The notes: generated from the letters alone by a model not told the origin. Shown: positions 25,547-34,514, numbered from the stretch's first letter. The stretch: 39,515 nucleotides of DNA from Bacilli bacterium (GCA_024408495.1 JAKSUY010000008.1:1-39515), one strand, 5' to 3'. A program made the numbers and translations.

Positions 25547-25889
25547 AAAGAAAGCAGCTAAGACTACAAAGCCACAAAAGCAAAAGGCACTAGCCGATGC
25601 GGTTTTTTGTATCGTTAATCGTGGATTCACTGATTTAGTAATGGTGGCCGCTCGTAAGGTTGGTGTTACTGGAGGTACTGTACTGCACGCTCGTGGGACT
25701 GGTAGTGACCAATTTAAGAAGTTCTATGGAATTTCGGTTACACCTGAAAAAGAAATTGTTATGATGGTTGTTAAAAGTGATATTACTGACAAAGTTCTAT
25801 TAGCAGTTAATGAAGCGGCTGGATTAGATAGTCCAGGTCAAGGCATTGCATTCGCGTTACCAGTTACCGATTACGTAGGTACGCGTTAA
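25533..25889 (+). CDS. P-II family signal protein (second copy)
   Basis: The start is ATG 25533, preceded by GGAGGAG nine bases upstream; this gives 118 residues. The first 24 residues are Lys/Ala-rich. The core has FCIVNRGFTDLVMVAARKVGVTGGTVLHARGTG, the conserved PII strand and nucleotide loop, then FKKFYGI and PEKEIVMMVV. The T-loop is short and has no uridylylated Tyr in the classical position that I can recognise. It probably binds a nucleotide and controls the DUF1538 membrane protein. Its stop and that of rsmI on the other strand share TTAA, with no terminator between them. Confidence 0.85.
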   Translation: MATNKKKAAKTTKPQKQKALADAVFCIVNRGFTDLVMVAARKVGVTGGTVLHARGTGSDQFKKFYGISVTPEKEIVMMVVKSDITDKVLLAVNEAAGLDSPGQGIAFALPVTDYVGTR

Positions 25890-26737
25890 TTACCGTGATA
25901 GATTGAATAAACTTTATTCTTAGGCAAGTTGAGTAAATCGCTTGCCTTTTTTATTGCATCTTTGGTAGACATGCCCATATTAGTGAAATTACGAATTAAA
26001 TTAACAATTTCTTTTTCTTCAGGCATCTTCGTTATTTCTTCGTTATTGCCTTCAACAACAATAACCATTTCACCTTTTAATGTTTCTTTATCAAGAGTTA
26101 AGAATTCTTCTAGATTGCCTCTAATAAATTCTTCGTGAAGCTTACTGATTTCACGTGCAATGCATGCTTTACGACTGCCGAGAACCTCATGCATGCACTT
26201 TAAAGTTTTGTCGATACGATGAGGCGCTTCATAGAAAATTAATGTTTCCTGACGTTTATATAGTTTTCTTAACTCTTCTTTTTTAACGCTGTCTTTTGCG
26301 TTTAAGAAGCCATGGAAGTAGAAATGGTCGGTTGGTAGTCCACTCGCAATTAAAGCGTTTAACGCAGCATTTGGGCCACTAATTGGTGAAACGTTAATAT
26401 CATTTATTAAGCATTCTCTCACGAGAATATATCCTGGATCAGAAATACAGGGCATACCTGCATCAGACATATAAGCTACTTTGTAGCCTTCTTTTAATAA
26501 ACGGATTGCTTCTTTAGTTGCCATTGCTTCATTATGTTCGTGACAGGAAATAAAGCGCTTCTTGACTCCGCATAGATTAACTAATTTAGAAGAAACACGA
26601 GTGTCTTCACAAAAGATGTAATCAACTTCCTTTAATATATCAAGTGTACGAGTTGAAAGTTCTTTTAAGTTGCCGATTGGGGTTGCAACTAAATATAGGA
26701 TCGGTTTCTTACTTGAGAAATTGGAATTACGAATCAT
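25886..26737 (-). CDS. rsmI: 16S rRNA (cytidine1402-2'-O)-methyltransferase
   Basis: Uses S-adenosylmethionine to methylate the ribose of C1402 in the decoding centre. It has 283 residues when started at ATG 26737-26735, which shares a base with the upstream stop (TAATG); a longer frame to 26791 would run into ricT. KPILYLVATPIGNLKELSTR opens the tetrapyrrole-methylase fold. DYIFCEDTRVSSKL and MSDAGMPCISDPG are the SAM-site motifs. SGPNAALNALIASGLPTDHFYFHGF follows. It is the last gene of the dnaX-to-rsmI operon and converges on the PII gene. Confidence 0.95.
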   Translation of the reverse strand: MIRNSNFSSKKPILYLVATPIGNLKELSTRTLDILKEVDYIFCEDTRVSSKLVNLCGVKKRFISCHEHNEAMATKEAIRLLKEGYKVAYMSDAGMPCISDPGYILVRECLINDINVSPISGPNAALNALIASGLPTDHFYFHGFLNAKDSVKKEELRKLYKRQETLIFYEAPHRIDKTLKCMHEVLGSRKACIAREISKLHEEFIRGNLEEFLTLDKETLKGEMVIVVEGNNEEITKMPEEKEIVNLIRNFTNMGMSTKDAIKKASDLLNLPKNKVYSIYHGN

Positions 26738-27534
26738 TACTTTTTGATGTCGCTTAATTTGATAAAGGCGATACCCTCCGGTCCTTCGCATTTAACAGTT
26801 TTACTTACAATATTAAATCCTAATACTTTATAGGTTACTTTATCTTTCTTAATAGTAGAGCCGATTGGGGGATAATCCTTTGCTTCGCGTGTATAAGTTT
26901 CGTCTTCGAATAATAAACAGCACATTAATTTGCCACACGAACCAGAAAGTTTGGCATTGTTAAGTGAAAGTTGTTGATTCTTGGCACGATTAATTGAAAT
27001 GCCGTCAAAATTCTTTAAGAAAGATAAACAGCATAATTCACGTCCACAAGGACCTACGCCTCCGGTAGCTCTTGCTTTATCTCGTGCACCAATTTGGTGG
27101 AACTCGATTCTTGTATGTAATCTTCCTGCTAATATTTTTAACAATTCGCGGAAATCTACCCGGCCATCTGCGGTGTAAATTAAAGTTAATTTACTGGCAT
27201 CTAAAACATATTCAGCACCTAAGAAACTCATTCCAAGTTTTAATTGATCAGATTCTTCTTGGGCGATTTTTAGCGCATCTTTTGCGCGCTTAAGATTATC
27301 ATTATAAATATGAACTTCAGTCGAAGTTGGACGACCGATAATTGTTGAAACATCAATTTTGCTAGTGAAGGATTCTATATTAGAAGGTTCACTTGCGACT
27401 ATGCCCATTTCTTCTCCACGTTCGGTGTTAATTAAAACCTGATCACCAATTTTTAAGTTATCAATATCAGTAGCGAAAAGGGTGGGTTTACTTAACCGCG
27501 AATATTTAACTTGAACAAGATACTTTTTAACCAT
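26737..27534 (-). CDS. ricT: PSP1-domain protein RicT (YaaT)
   Basis: A 265-residue protein with the PSP1 domain. Conserved cysteines occur in GGVGPCGRELCCLSFL and SGSCGKLMCCLLFED. In Bacillus RicT forms, with RicA and RicF, an iron-sulfur complex that helps RNase Y mature mRNAs and influences sporulation and competence. Here ricA and ricF are not in the window. The usual Bacillus neighbours yaaQ, yaaR and yabA are also missing from the cluster. It lies between holB (one base upstream) and rsmI (one-base overlap). The cysteines make an iron-sulfur link plausible. Confidence 0.9.
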   Translation of the reverse strand: MVKKYLVQVKYSRLSKPTLFATDIDNLKIGDQVLINTERGEEMGIVASEPSNIESFTSKIDVSTIIGRPTSTEVHIYNDNLKRAKDALKIAQEESDQLKLGMSFLGAEYVLDASKLTLIYTADGRVDFRELLKILAGRLHTRIEFHQIGARDKARATGGVGPCGRELCCLSFLKNFDGISINRAKNQQLSLNNAKLSGSCGKLMCCLLFEDETYTREAKDYPPIGSTIKKDKVTYKVLGFNIVSKTVKCEGPEGIAFIKLSDIKK

Positions 27535-27535
27535 A

Positions 27536-28510
27536 TTACTCCTTGGTGAGATAAATCGATAAATGTTCGAATATGCTAGGGATACTAACGTTAGAATCGA
27601 TTTTGCGTCTTAATGTAATTAATTCTAATAAACTAGATTCAACGTGTGGCATTGCCATCGCTAATTCATTAATAATTTTATCATAACTAGTTAAGAATAT
27701 CTTTTCCCCGTTCTTTTTTCTTATCACATCCTCAAGCACGCTAGTGAGCATATCAAGGAAAACCCGGGCTTGTTGCTTAGTAGTAATATTTTTAATTACT
27801 TGGCTTTCAGCAATGTAAAGTAAATCTTTTTTGTTATTAATGTTACTAACGTATGCATTCAGACATTCTTTAGTGGTTGCATATTCTTCATCGCTAATCA
27901 CATCTTTAATTTTATTAGCATCATTATAGAAATAAGAAAGCAGTTCTACATCATCACTGGGTAGATTTAAATTTGCGCATTCTTTAATTACATCTTCGCG
28001 TGGCGTAAGCCGGAGGACTAATTTCTGGCTTCTAGAAACAATTGTTGGTAATACTCTTGATTCGTTTTGCGTGGTTAAAATCGCATAGGTATCTTTACCA
28101 GGTTCTTCAAGAAATTTTAATAAAGCATTAATTGAAGTTGGTAGCAATGTTTCAATTAAATGGATGATATAAATAACCTTGCCTTTGTTTTCAACTGCGG
28201 TTTTAGAAAAAGTTGAAATAATCCGGTCAATATCTTCTCTCTTTATTTGCCCTTCTTCTGCATCTTCTACAATTAAATCTGCGTATTGATTGTTTTCTAC
28301 ACGCATACAAGTAATGCAATTCTCACACGCTAACGGGTTAGGATTGTCGCATAGAAGAGACTTTGCTAAATATAGTGCAGTTTCTTTTAATGGGGTTCCA
28401 GTTTCTCCAACTATTAAATATGCATGAGATAATTCGTTGTTTTTAAGAGCGTTTAAAAACGTTTGGTAAAGTAAGGGCTGCTTAGTTTTTAAATATTCTT
28501 TGATTTGCAT
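27536..28510 (-). CDS. holB: DNA polymerase III subunit delta prime
   Basis: A 324-residue clamp-loader subunit, about the usual length. The P-loop is degenerate (GETGTPLKET, 35-44), as usual for delta prime, which does not hydrolyse ATP. A zinc finger is formed by Cys54, Cys62, Cys65 and Cys68. LKFLEEPGKDTYAILTT and SRSQKLVLR match sensor 1 and neighbouring motifs of the AAA+ fold. The C-terminal domain is poorly conserved. Its start overlaps the stop of tmk by one base, and ricT starts one base after its stop, so this is a tight operon. Confidence 0.93.
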   Translation of the reverse strand: MQIKEYLKTKQPLLYQTFLNALKNNELSHAYLIVGETGTPLKETALYLAKSLLCDNPNPLACENCITCMRVENNQYADLIVEDAEEGQIKREDIDRIISTFSKTAVENKGKVIYIIHLIETLLPTSINALLKFLEEPGKDTYAILTTQNESRVLPTIVSRSQKLVLRLTPREDVIKECANLNLPSDDVELLSYFYNDANKIKDVISDEEYATTKECLNAYVSNINNKKDLLYIAESQVIKNITTKQQARVFLDMLTSVLEDVIRKKNGEKIFLTSYDKIINELAMAMPHVESSLLELITLRRKIDSNVSIPSIFEHLSIYLTKE

Positions 28511-29130
28511 TATTTCTTTAAGCGCTTTTTAATAACGCGATACACATTTTTAACAACTTCTTCGGGAGATTTGCTTGCATCAATAACAACTATTCTTTTA
28601 GGATAACGCTTTGCTAAAGCTAAAAAATTCTTTCTTACTTCGTTATGATATGATAGACGTTCTAAATCCAAACGATTAACTTCACGTCCTTTATTTTTAT
28701 TAATTCGTTTTAATCCTAATTTAGGACTAATATCAAATAAGAAAGTTATGTCAGGCCAAGTCCCTTCGGTGGCGAACAAATTAACTTTTAAAACGTTATC
28801 AATGCCAAGTTTTCCCGCTCCTCCTTGGTAAGCAAGGGAGGAATCTAAATAGCGATCACAAATAACAATGTTGCCCTTCTTTAAATTTGGCCAAACGGTT
28901 TCAACTAAGTGTTGTCTGCGACTAGCAGCGAACAATAAAGCTTCCGTCCGTTTATCCATCTTGGTATTTGCTTTGTCTAAAATAACATTACGGATGTCTT
29001 CGCTAATTCTTGGTCCGCCAGGTTCACGTGTTAAAACCACTTTGTATCCATCTTTTTGTAGTAATTTAGTAACGGCTTTAATGGCAGTGGTCTTCCCGCT
29101 TCCTTCTCCGCCTTCAAAAGTAATAAACAT
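28510..29130 (-). CDS. tmk: Thymidylate kinase
   Basis: Phosphorylates dTMP to dTDP with ATP. It has 206 residues, the normal size. FEGGEGSGKTTAI (P-loop, 4-16), TREPGG (37-42), DRYLDSSLAYQG (about 93-104) with the DRY motif, and the lid region are all in place. It is part of the dnaX-ybaB-recR-tmk-holB order typical of Bacilli. One base separates its start from the end of recR. Confidence 0.96.
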   Translation of the reverse strand: MFITFEGGEGSGKTTAIKAVTKLLQKDGYKVVLTREPGGPRISEDIRNVILDKANTKMDKRTEALLFAASRRQHLVETVWPNLKKGNIVICDRYLDSSLAYQGGAGKLGIDNVLKVNLFATEGTWPDITFLFDISPKLGLKRINKNKGREVNRLDLERLSYHNEVRKNFLALAKRYPKRIVVIDASKSPEEVVKNVYRVIKKRLKK

Positions 29131-29131
29131 A

Positions 29132-29728
29132 TTAAATCTTTTTCCTTCCTTCTAATGCTTTCATAATGGTCATTGAATCAGCGTAATCGATATGACCGCC
29201 CATAGGTAAACCATAAGCGAGCCTAGTAACAGTTACATTTTTCTCTTCTAATAATTTAGCGATATATAATGCGGTAGTTTCACCTTCAATCGTTGGATCA
29301 GTTGCAATAATTACTTCTTTAATTCCTTCTTCGCTCACGCGTTTAATTAAAGAAGCAATATTTAAATCTTCAACGCCTACACCTTTAATTGCACTAATCA
29401 CACCATTAAGAACGTGATAAACACCATGGTATGAATTTAATTTTTCAAAGTTATAAGCGTCTTTTGCATAAGATAAAACAATTATCGTTGAATGATCACG
29501 AGTGGTGTCTTTACAAATTTCGCACCCATCGTCTTCCATATATAAGCCACATTGTGGGCATTGTTTTATTTTCTTTTTAACATCAAGTAAGGCATCAGAA
29601 AATTCTTTAATCGTCTCTTCATCCATGTTTAAAGTTGCATACGCCATTCTTTCTGCGCTTTTTCTTCCAACGCTAGGAAGACGAGCATATGAGTCAATTA
29701 AACGATTAATGGACTTGAGATCTTTCAT
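29132..29728 (-). CDS. recR: Recombination protein RecR
   Basis: Part of the RecFOR machinery that loads RecA at gaps. It has 198 residues. The helix-hairpin-helix region RLPSVGRKSAERMAY (17-31) is followed by a Cys4 zinc finger (Cys57, Cys60, Cys69, Cys72). A Toprim domain (about 80-175) holds IIVLSYAKDAYNFE, then GVISAIKGVG and EVIIATDPTIEGETTALYI. The C-terminal RLAYGLPMGGHIDYAD motif is also normal. Its start overlaps the ybaB stop by one base. Confidence 0.97.
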   Translation of the reverse strand: MKDLKSINRLIDSYARLPSVGRKSAERMAYATLNMDEETIKEFSDALLDVKKKIKQCPQCGLYMEDDGCEICKDTTRDHSTIIVLSYAKDAYNFEKLNSYHGVYHVLNGVISAIKGVGVEDLNIASLIKRVSEEGIKEVIIATDPTIEGETTALYIAKLLEEKNVTVTRLAYGLPMGGHIDYADSMTIMKALEGRKKI

Positions 29729-30027
29729 TACATTCCGATTCCTTCTTTTCTTCCAGTTAATCTAAGATTAATCTCTTCTTCAGCAGCTTTGATTTGTTCG
29801 TGGGCTTCATTAATTGCTAACACGATCATATCCTGAACCATTTCTTTATCTTCTTTTAGGGCGTTATCATCAATGTTTACTGATTTGATTGATTTGTTAC
29901 CTAAAACAGTAACTTTAACCGCGCCGCCTTTTTCAATAACGAATTCTTTACTCGCTAATTCTGCTTTAGCTTTTTGAAGTTCGCGCTGAATTTTTTGCGC
30001 TTGCATTAACATTGCTTGCATGTTCAT
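29728..30027 (-). CDS. ybaB: YbaB/EbfC family nucleoid-associated protein
   Basis: A 99-residue DNA-binding protein that forms dimers. MQAQKIQRELQKAKAELASKEF is a helix with the family pattern. It is followed by VEKGGAVKVTVLGN-like strands and KMVQDMIVLAINEAHEQIK, another helix. In Bacillus the equivalent gene also lies between dnaX and recR. The start is three bases after dnaX with a weak ribosome binding site. Confidence 0.95.
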   Translation of the reverse strand: MNMQAMLMQAQKIQRELQKAKAELASKEFVIEKGGAVKVTVLGNKSIKSVNIDDNALKEDKEMVQDMIVLAINEAHEQIKAAEEEINLRLTGRKEGIGM

Positions 30028-30030
30028 AAA

Positions 30031-31647
30031 TTAATTCTCCTTTATAATTACTTCTTCTTTAGGTGGCAATTTATTTACCTGGCGAAGATTTAAAAATAAT
30101 TTTCTTAAGCGTACTTCTTCTCCACGACTAAGCGCGTAGACAAAGACTTTCCGCTTTACGATTGCTTCAACAATTGAAGCAATATTAGCTTGATTAGTTT
30201 TAATATTTACTTTGTAAGCTAAACGTTCAAAATCAAAATTGAGTAACAAAACATGCTTACAAATGACATATGGCGTTGCGTCTAATAATAAAGTAGCGTA
30301 TTTACCAATCTTTGGATCACTTACTAATGGTGATAAATGCATATTCCAACGATTTAATAAATCCATTCTTTCTTCTTTATTACCGCTAACCATTAATTTA
30401 ATAATCGTATCATCATCGAGTTTATTAGTGTCCCCTTCAATATCTAATTGCTTATCTTCTTTTAAACTGACCTTAATGTCTTCGTATTTTTCTTTTGCCT
30501 TAACTGGGTCTTTTTTAACATCAGTAAAAATAGTAGCAGGCGTTACATGCGATAATTTTTCATCTTCTGTCGGCTCTAAAGTAATTAATTTAAGTAAAGT
30601 AATTTCGAATAAGCTCCTTGGATTAGAAACAACTTTAAAGTCGGCTTCGGCTTTAATAAGAATAGTAATCATCTCGTTTAATTGACGAGGAGAAAATAAA
30701 CCTTCTAATTTTTTTAATTCAGTTTCTTTTAATGTGAACATTAAGTCTACTTCTTTAGTGGTGTGATAAATAAGTAAATCTTTTAAGATATCAAGTAAAG
30801 ATACGGTTAAACGTTTAATATCAACCCCAGCTTCTAAGAAATGATTGCTTCTAGTTAACACTCCGTTTGTATTCTTTTTAGCGATATCTACTAATAAATC
30901 GACTTTCTCTTCAAGTGAAGCGATTCCAAATAAATCTAAAACATCTTTTTCTACTAATTTCTTATTTGAATAAGATAAAGCTTGATCAAGCATCATTAAT
31001 GCATCACGCATTCCGCCATCAGCAATACTTACAATTGGGGTTAATGCTTTCGCATCATAAGTTACACCCTCTTTATCTAAGATTCCCATTAAATATTCAG
31101 TGATTGCATGATCTTCAATTTTCGCAAAGTCATAACGTTGGCAACGTGAAAGAATAGTTGGTAATACTTTATGCGGTTCGGTAGTTGCTAAAATAAAAAT
31201 CACGTGCGCGGGCGGTTCTTCTAATGTTTTAAGAAGAGCGTTAAATGCACCAGAAGTCATCATATGAACTTCATCAATAATATAAACTTTGTATTTTCCT
31301 TTAATAGGTGCGAATTTGCATTTTTCAATTAATGAACGTACTTCTTCCACGCCGTTATTACTAGCAGCATCGATTTCAATAATATCTGGATGAGCGTTCT
31401 TATTTGCGCTTAAGCAATTATCACATTCATTACAAATCTCACCATTACCTTTTTCGCAGTTAATCGCTTTTGCAAATAGTTTTGCAGTTGTAGTTTTACC
31501 AGTTCCTCTAGGACCCGTGAATAAATAAGCATGAGAGATTTTCCCCGTTTTTAAAGCGTTGCTTAAAGTTTGGACAATGGCTTTTTGCCCTGCGACTTCA
31601 TTAAATGCTTTAGGGCGATATTTACGATATAAGACTTTATATGACAT
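30031..31647 (-). CDS. dnaX: DNA polymerase III subunits gamma/tau
   Basis: A 538-residue AAA+ clamp-loader ATPase. P-loop GPRGTGKT at 45-52; zinc-binding Cys64, Cys72, Cys75 and Cys78; Walker B VYIIDEVHMM; sensor 1 FILATTEPHK; SRC finger ILSRCQRYDF. Domain III follows. The C-terminal part beyond about residue 370 is Lys/Glu-rich and then a tau-like domain. No frameshift slip site is obvious. It is the first gene of the rsmI-directed operon. A TG-C-TAAAAT promoter (31663-31668) lies 15 bases before the ATG, giving a leader of under ten bases with no Shine-Dalgarno. Confidence 0.96.
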   Translation of the reverse strand: MSYKVLYRKYRPKAFNEVAGQKAIVQTLSNALKTGKISHAYLFTGPRGTGKTTTAKLFAKAINCEKGNGEICNECDNCLSANKNAHPDIIEIDAASNNGVEEVRSLIEKCKFAPIKGKYKVYIIDEVHMMTSGAFNALLKTLEEPPAHVIFILATTEPHKVLPTILSRCQRYDFAKIEDHAITEYLMGILDKEGVTYDAKALTPIVSIADGGMRDALMMLDQALSYSNKKLVEKDVLDLFGIASLEEKVDLLVDIAKKNTNGVLTRSNHFLEAGVDIKRLTVSLLDILKDLLIYHTTKEVDLMFTLKETELKKLEGLFSPRQLNEMITILIKAEADFKVVSNPRSLFEITLLKLITLEPTEDEKLSHVTPATIFTDVKKDPVKAKEKYEDIKVSLKEDKQLDIEGDTNKLDDDTIIKLMVSGNKEERMDLLNRWNMHLSPLVSDPKIGKYATLLLDATPYVICKHVLLLNFDFERLAYKVNIKTNQANIASIVEAIVKRKVFVYALSRGEEVRLRKLFLNLRQVNKLPPKEEVIIKEN

Positions 31648-31662
31648 AAAATAATTACTATT

Positions 31663-31668
31663 ATTTTA
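31663..31668 (-). promoter_or_regulatory. Extended -10 promoter of the dnaX operon
   Basis: The minus strand reads TG-C-TAAAAT. The predicted transcript begins about nine bases before ATG 31647, too short for a normal ribosome binding site. Confidence 0.4.
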
Positions 31669-31739
31669 GCAAATTATTTATCATTATGTCGTAAGTATTT
31701 AAAGTTGAGAGATTTTCAGGGCTTTAAAAATAATTATCA

Positions 31740-31745
31740 TATAAT
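31740..31745 (+). promoter_or_regulatory. -10 element of the suf operon
   Basis: TATAAT lies 39 bases before the sufC start at 31785. The -35 is unclear. No Rrf2 or Fur-type box was recognised in the 137-base divergent gap shared with dnaX. Confidence 0.4.
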
Positions 31746-31784
31746 TAGACATTTTCTTTTGTCCTATTAAAATAAAAAGTGATT

Positions 31785-32594
31785 ATGAAAAAGTTAGTAA
31801 TTAAAAATCTTTATGTAACCGTTGATAACAAAAAGATCTTAAACGGAGTCAACCTCACTATTAACAAAGGCGATAATATCGCCCTTCTAGGACCGAATGG
31901 ACATGGTAAATCAACATTATTTATGTCGATTATGGGTCATCCTAAATATCAAATTACTCAAGGTAGCATTACCTTTAATAATAAAGATATTAAGAAACTT
32001 AGTGTCGATGAAAGAAGTAAATTAGGTATTTTTTTAGGTTTACAAAATCCAAGCGAAGTACCTGGCGTTAATAATAGCGATTTCCTAAAAAACATTATGA
32101 ATGTAAGAAGAGATAAACCGATGTCACTTTTTACTTTCTACAAGGAATTAGAGAAAGCTTATCAAGATATGGAAATGCCGTTTGAATTCGCGAATCGTAA
32201 TTTAAATGAAGGCTTTTCGGGTGGAGAAAAGAAACGTAACGAAATCTTACAAATGTTACTGCTTAATCCAAAACTTGCAATGCTTGATGAAATTGATTCA
32301 GGTTTAGATGTAGATGGAATTAATCAGGTTGCGAAAATGATTAACAAGAAACATAAAGAAGGCACTAGCTTATTAGTGATTTCTCATTACGCTAGATTAT
32401 TTAATCTAATTAAGCCTAATCGAGCGGTAGTGATGGTAAATGGGAAGATTGTTCTTGATGGCAAACCCGATTTAATTAAACGTATTGATAAAGAAGGATA
32501 TGAATGGATTAAGAATGAATTAAAAATTGAAATTAATAAAAAGGAAATTCATTCAATAGGAACCTGCGCAACCAAAGTTGCCTTGAAAAAATAA
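31785..32594 (+). CDS. sufC: Fe-S cluster assembly ATPase SufC
   Basis: The start is ATG 31785, giving MKKLVIKNLYVTVD; a GTG two codons upstream is less likely. 269 residues, an ABC-type ATPase that works with SufB and SufD on the scaffold. Walker A GPNGHGKS (36-43), signature FSGGEKKRNEILQ and Walker B AMLDEIDSGLDVDG are the SufC forms, and VISHYARL carries the H-loop. The last 20 residues extend slightly past the usual end. It is the first gene of the suf operon, and its stop overlaps sufD by one base. Confidence 0.95.
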   Translation: MKKLVIKNLYVTVDNKKILNGVNLTINKGDNIALLGPNGHGKSTLFMSIMGHPKYQITQGSITFNNKDIKKLSVDERSKLGIFLGLQNPSEVPGVNNSDFLKNIMNVRRDKPMSLFTFYKELEKAYQDMEMPFEFANRNLNEGFSGGEKKRNEILQMLLLNPKLAMLDEIDSGLDVDGINQVAKMINKKHKEGTSLLVISHYARLFNLIKPNRAVVMVNGKIVLDGKPDLIKRIDKEGYEWIKNELKIEINKKEIHSIGTCATKVALKK

Positions 32595-33298
32595 TGAATA
32601 TTAAAGTGAAGCCTAACGAAAATAAGGAAATCTTAGTGAAAGATAATTCTTCCATTAATTTTTCTGTTAGCGAAAACGCTTCACTTATTTTAAAGTTCGT
32701 TTTTTTCTCGCCAGTTAAAAATATCGTAATTAACGGTGAGCTTAAGAAGAAGGCCAAATTAAAAGCGATTGTAGCGGATTTTTCAAACGGCGAAGCGAAA
32801 ATGAATGCAAAAATTTTATTAAAAGAAGAAGGCGCGGATGCGACTTGGGATTTAGCGTCACTCGCGACAAAAAAAGACAAGAAAGAATTTGATATTTCCT
32901 TTATTCATAATAAGGGTAATACAAAAGCGGATATGAATAATTATGGGGTTGCACTTAATGCATCGCGTCTAGTATTTTCAGGTACTAATCATATTCAAAA
33001 AAAAGCTAAGAAAAGTAACACTAATCAAAATGCGAAGATTATCGTTTTTGATAAAGATGCAAGCGGGAAAGCGAATCCAATTTTACGGATTGACGAAAAT
33101 GATGTTATAGCAAGCCACGCTGCAGTTGTCGGTCGATTAAATGATGAACATCTTTTCTACTTAAAATCGCGCGGATTGACTGAAGAAGAGGCTAAAGCTT
33201 TAATCGTGAGTGGTTACTTAAAACCAATCGCTAAAAACTTTGATGCTAATATTCAAAACAAGATTAACAAAATGATTATGGAGAAATGTCATGTATAA
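32594..33298 (+). CDS. sufD: Short SufD-type Fe-S scaffold subunit
   Basis: 234 residues, about half the usual SufD of 420-440. It keeps the beta-helix core (VSENASLILKFVF, FDISFIHNKGNTKAD) and the conserved C-terminal end, ASHAAVVGRLNDEHLFYLKSRGL followed by EEAKALIVSGYLKPI. The N-terminal helical part is missing. In SufBCD complexes the cluster is thought to form at the SufB-SufD interface using a SufD His; a His is present in ASHAAVVG. Position between sufC and sufS supports the assignment. It overlaps sufS by eight bases. This may be a minimal form common to this lineage. Confidence 0.85.
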   Translation: MNIKVKPNENKEILVKDNSSINFSVSENASLILKFVFFSPVKNIVINGELKKKAKLKAIVADFSNGEAKMNAKILLKEEGADATWDLASLATKKDKKEFDISFIHNKGNTKADMNNYGVALNASRLVFSGTNHIQKKAKKSNTNQNAKIIVFDKDASGKANPILRIDENDVIASHAAVVGRLNDEHLFYLKSRGLTEEEAKALIVSGYLKPIAKNFDANIQNKINKMIMEKCHV

Positions 33299-34514
33299 CA
33301 TAAAAGAGATTCGTAAAGATTTTCCAATGCTAAAAAAGAAGATGCAAAATCATCCACTTGTTTTTCTTGATAACGCTTCTACTACTTTTAAACCTAAAGC
33401 AGTGATTGATGCGATTAATAATTATTATGTAAATGAAACGAGTAATTCACATCGCGGTGACTACGATCTTTGTTTTCATATAGACCAAGAACTTGATGAT
33501 ACCCGCAAAGTAGTTGCTGAATTTCTTAACGCTAAAAAAGAAGAAATTGTTTTTACTTCAGGTGCATCTATGTCAATTAATTTAGTAGCTTATGGTTATG
33601 CGATGAAACATCTAAAGAAAGGTGATGAAATTCTTTTAACTGAATCAGAGCATGCTTCTAATATTTTGCCTTGGTTTAAAGTGCAACAGACTGTTGGTGT
33701 GAAAATTAAATTCATCCCATTAACTAAAGAAGGAAGACTAACTTTAGATAACGTGAAGAAATCGATTACTAATAAAACTAAGATTATTGCCGTCGCTCAA
33801 ATCACTAATGTATTAGGATATTTAGCGCCAATTAAAGAAATGACTAAATTAGCACATCAAAAAAAGATTATTGTGGTGGTGGACGGTGCTCAATCAGTCC
33901 CACATCGTTTAACTGATGTAAAAGATTTAGACGTTGATTTCCTTTCCTTTAGCGCACATAAGATGTGCGGGCCAACCGGCATTGGCGTTTTATATGGTAA
34001 ATATGAATTATTAAAGAAAACTGACCCTACTTTAACCGGCGGAGGAATGAACGTAGATTTTTACACTGATGGAAAGGTTACTTACTTTGACCCACCAGCA
34101 CGATTTGAGGCTGGGACACTCAATCTAGCAGGCGTCTATGGACTTAAGGCTGCTATTAAATATTTAACTAAGATTGGGATGAATAATATCGAAAAACACG
34201 AAAAAGAATTGCGAGACTATTTAATTAAAGAATTAAAGAAAAATAAGGATGTCATTATTTATAATGAACACGCTGAATCAGGAATTGTTACGATTAATAA
34301 AAAGAATGTTTTTGCACAAGATGAAGCGACGTTCTTAAATAGTCGTGGAATTGCGGTAAGAAGCGGGCAACACTGCGCAAAGATTTTAAATGGTTTCTTA
34401 AATACTCCAGCTACAGTTCGCATATCTTTATATTTATATACCAGCAAAGAAGATATCGATGAATTAATTAAAGCTTTAAAAGAAGGAGATTATCTCAATG
34501 CCTATTTCGCTTAA
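33291..34514 (+). CDS. sufS: Cysteine desulfurase SufS
   Basis: PLP enzyme, 407 residues, that takes sulfur from cysteine and passes it to SufU. FLDNASTTFKPKAVIDA near the start, VVDGAQSVPH, and SFSAHKMCGPTGIG with the PLP lysine Lys224 are class II desulfurase features. RSGQHCAKIL carries the catalytic Cys362. The ribosome binding site GGAG precedes the start. It overlaps sufD by eight bases and sufU by 17. Confidence 0.95.
   Translation: MYNIKEIRKDFPMLKKKMQNHPLVFLDNASTTFKPKAVIDAINNYYVNETSNSHRGDYDLCFHIDQELDDTRKVVAEFLNAKKEEIVFTSGASMSINLVAYGYAMKHLKKGDEILLTESEHASNILPWFKVQQTVGVKIKFIPLTKEGRLTLDNVKKSITNKTKIIAVAQITNVLGYLAPIKEMTKLAHQKKIIVVVDGAQSVPHRLTDVKDLDVDFLSFSAHKMCGPTGIGVLYGKYELLKKTDPTLTGGGMNVDFYTDGKVTYFDPPARFEAGTLNLAGVYGLKAAIKYLTKIGMNNIEKHEKELRDYLIKELKKNKDVIIYNEHAESGIVTINKKNVFAQDEATFLNSRGIAVRSGQHCAKILNGFLNTPATVRISLYLYTSKEDIDELIKALKEGDYLNAYFA

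Noticed and set aside
26738-26791. An 18-codon N-terminal extension of rsmI
   Set aside because: It overlaps the end of ricT, and the ATG sharing a base with the ricT stop gives the normal rsmI length.
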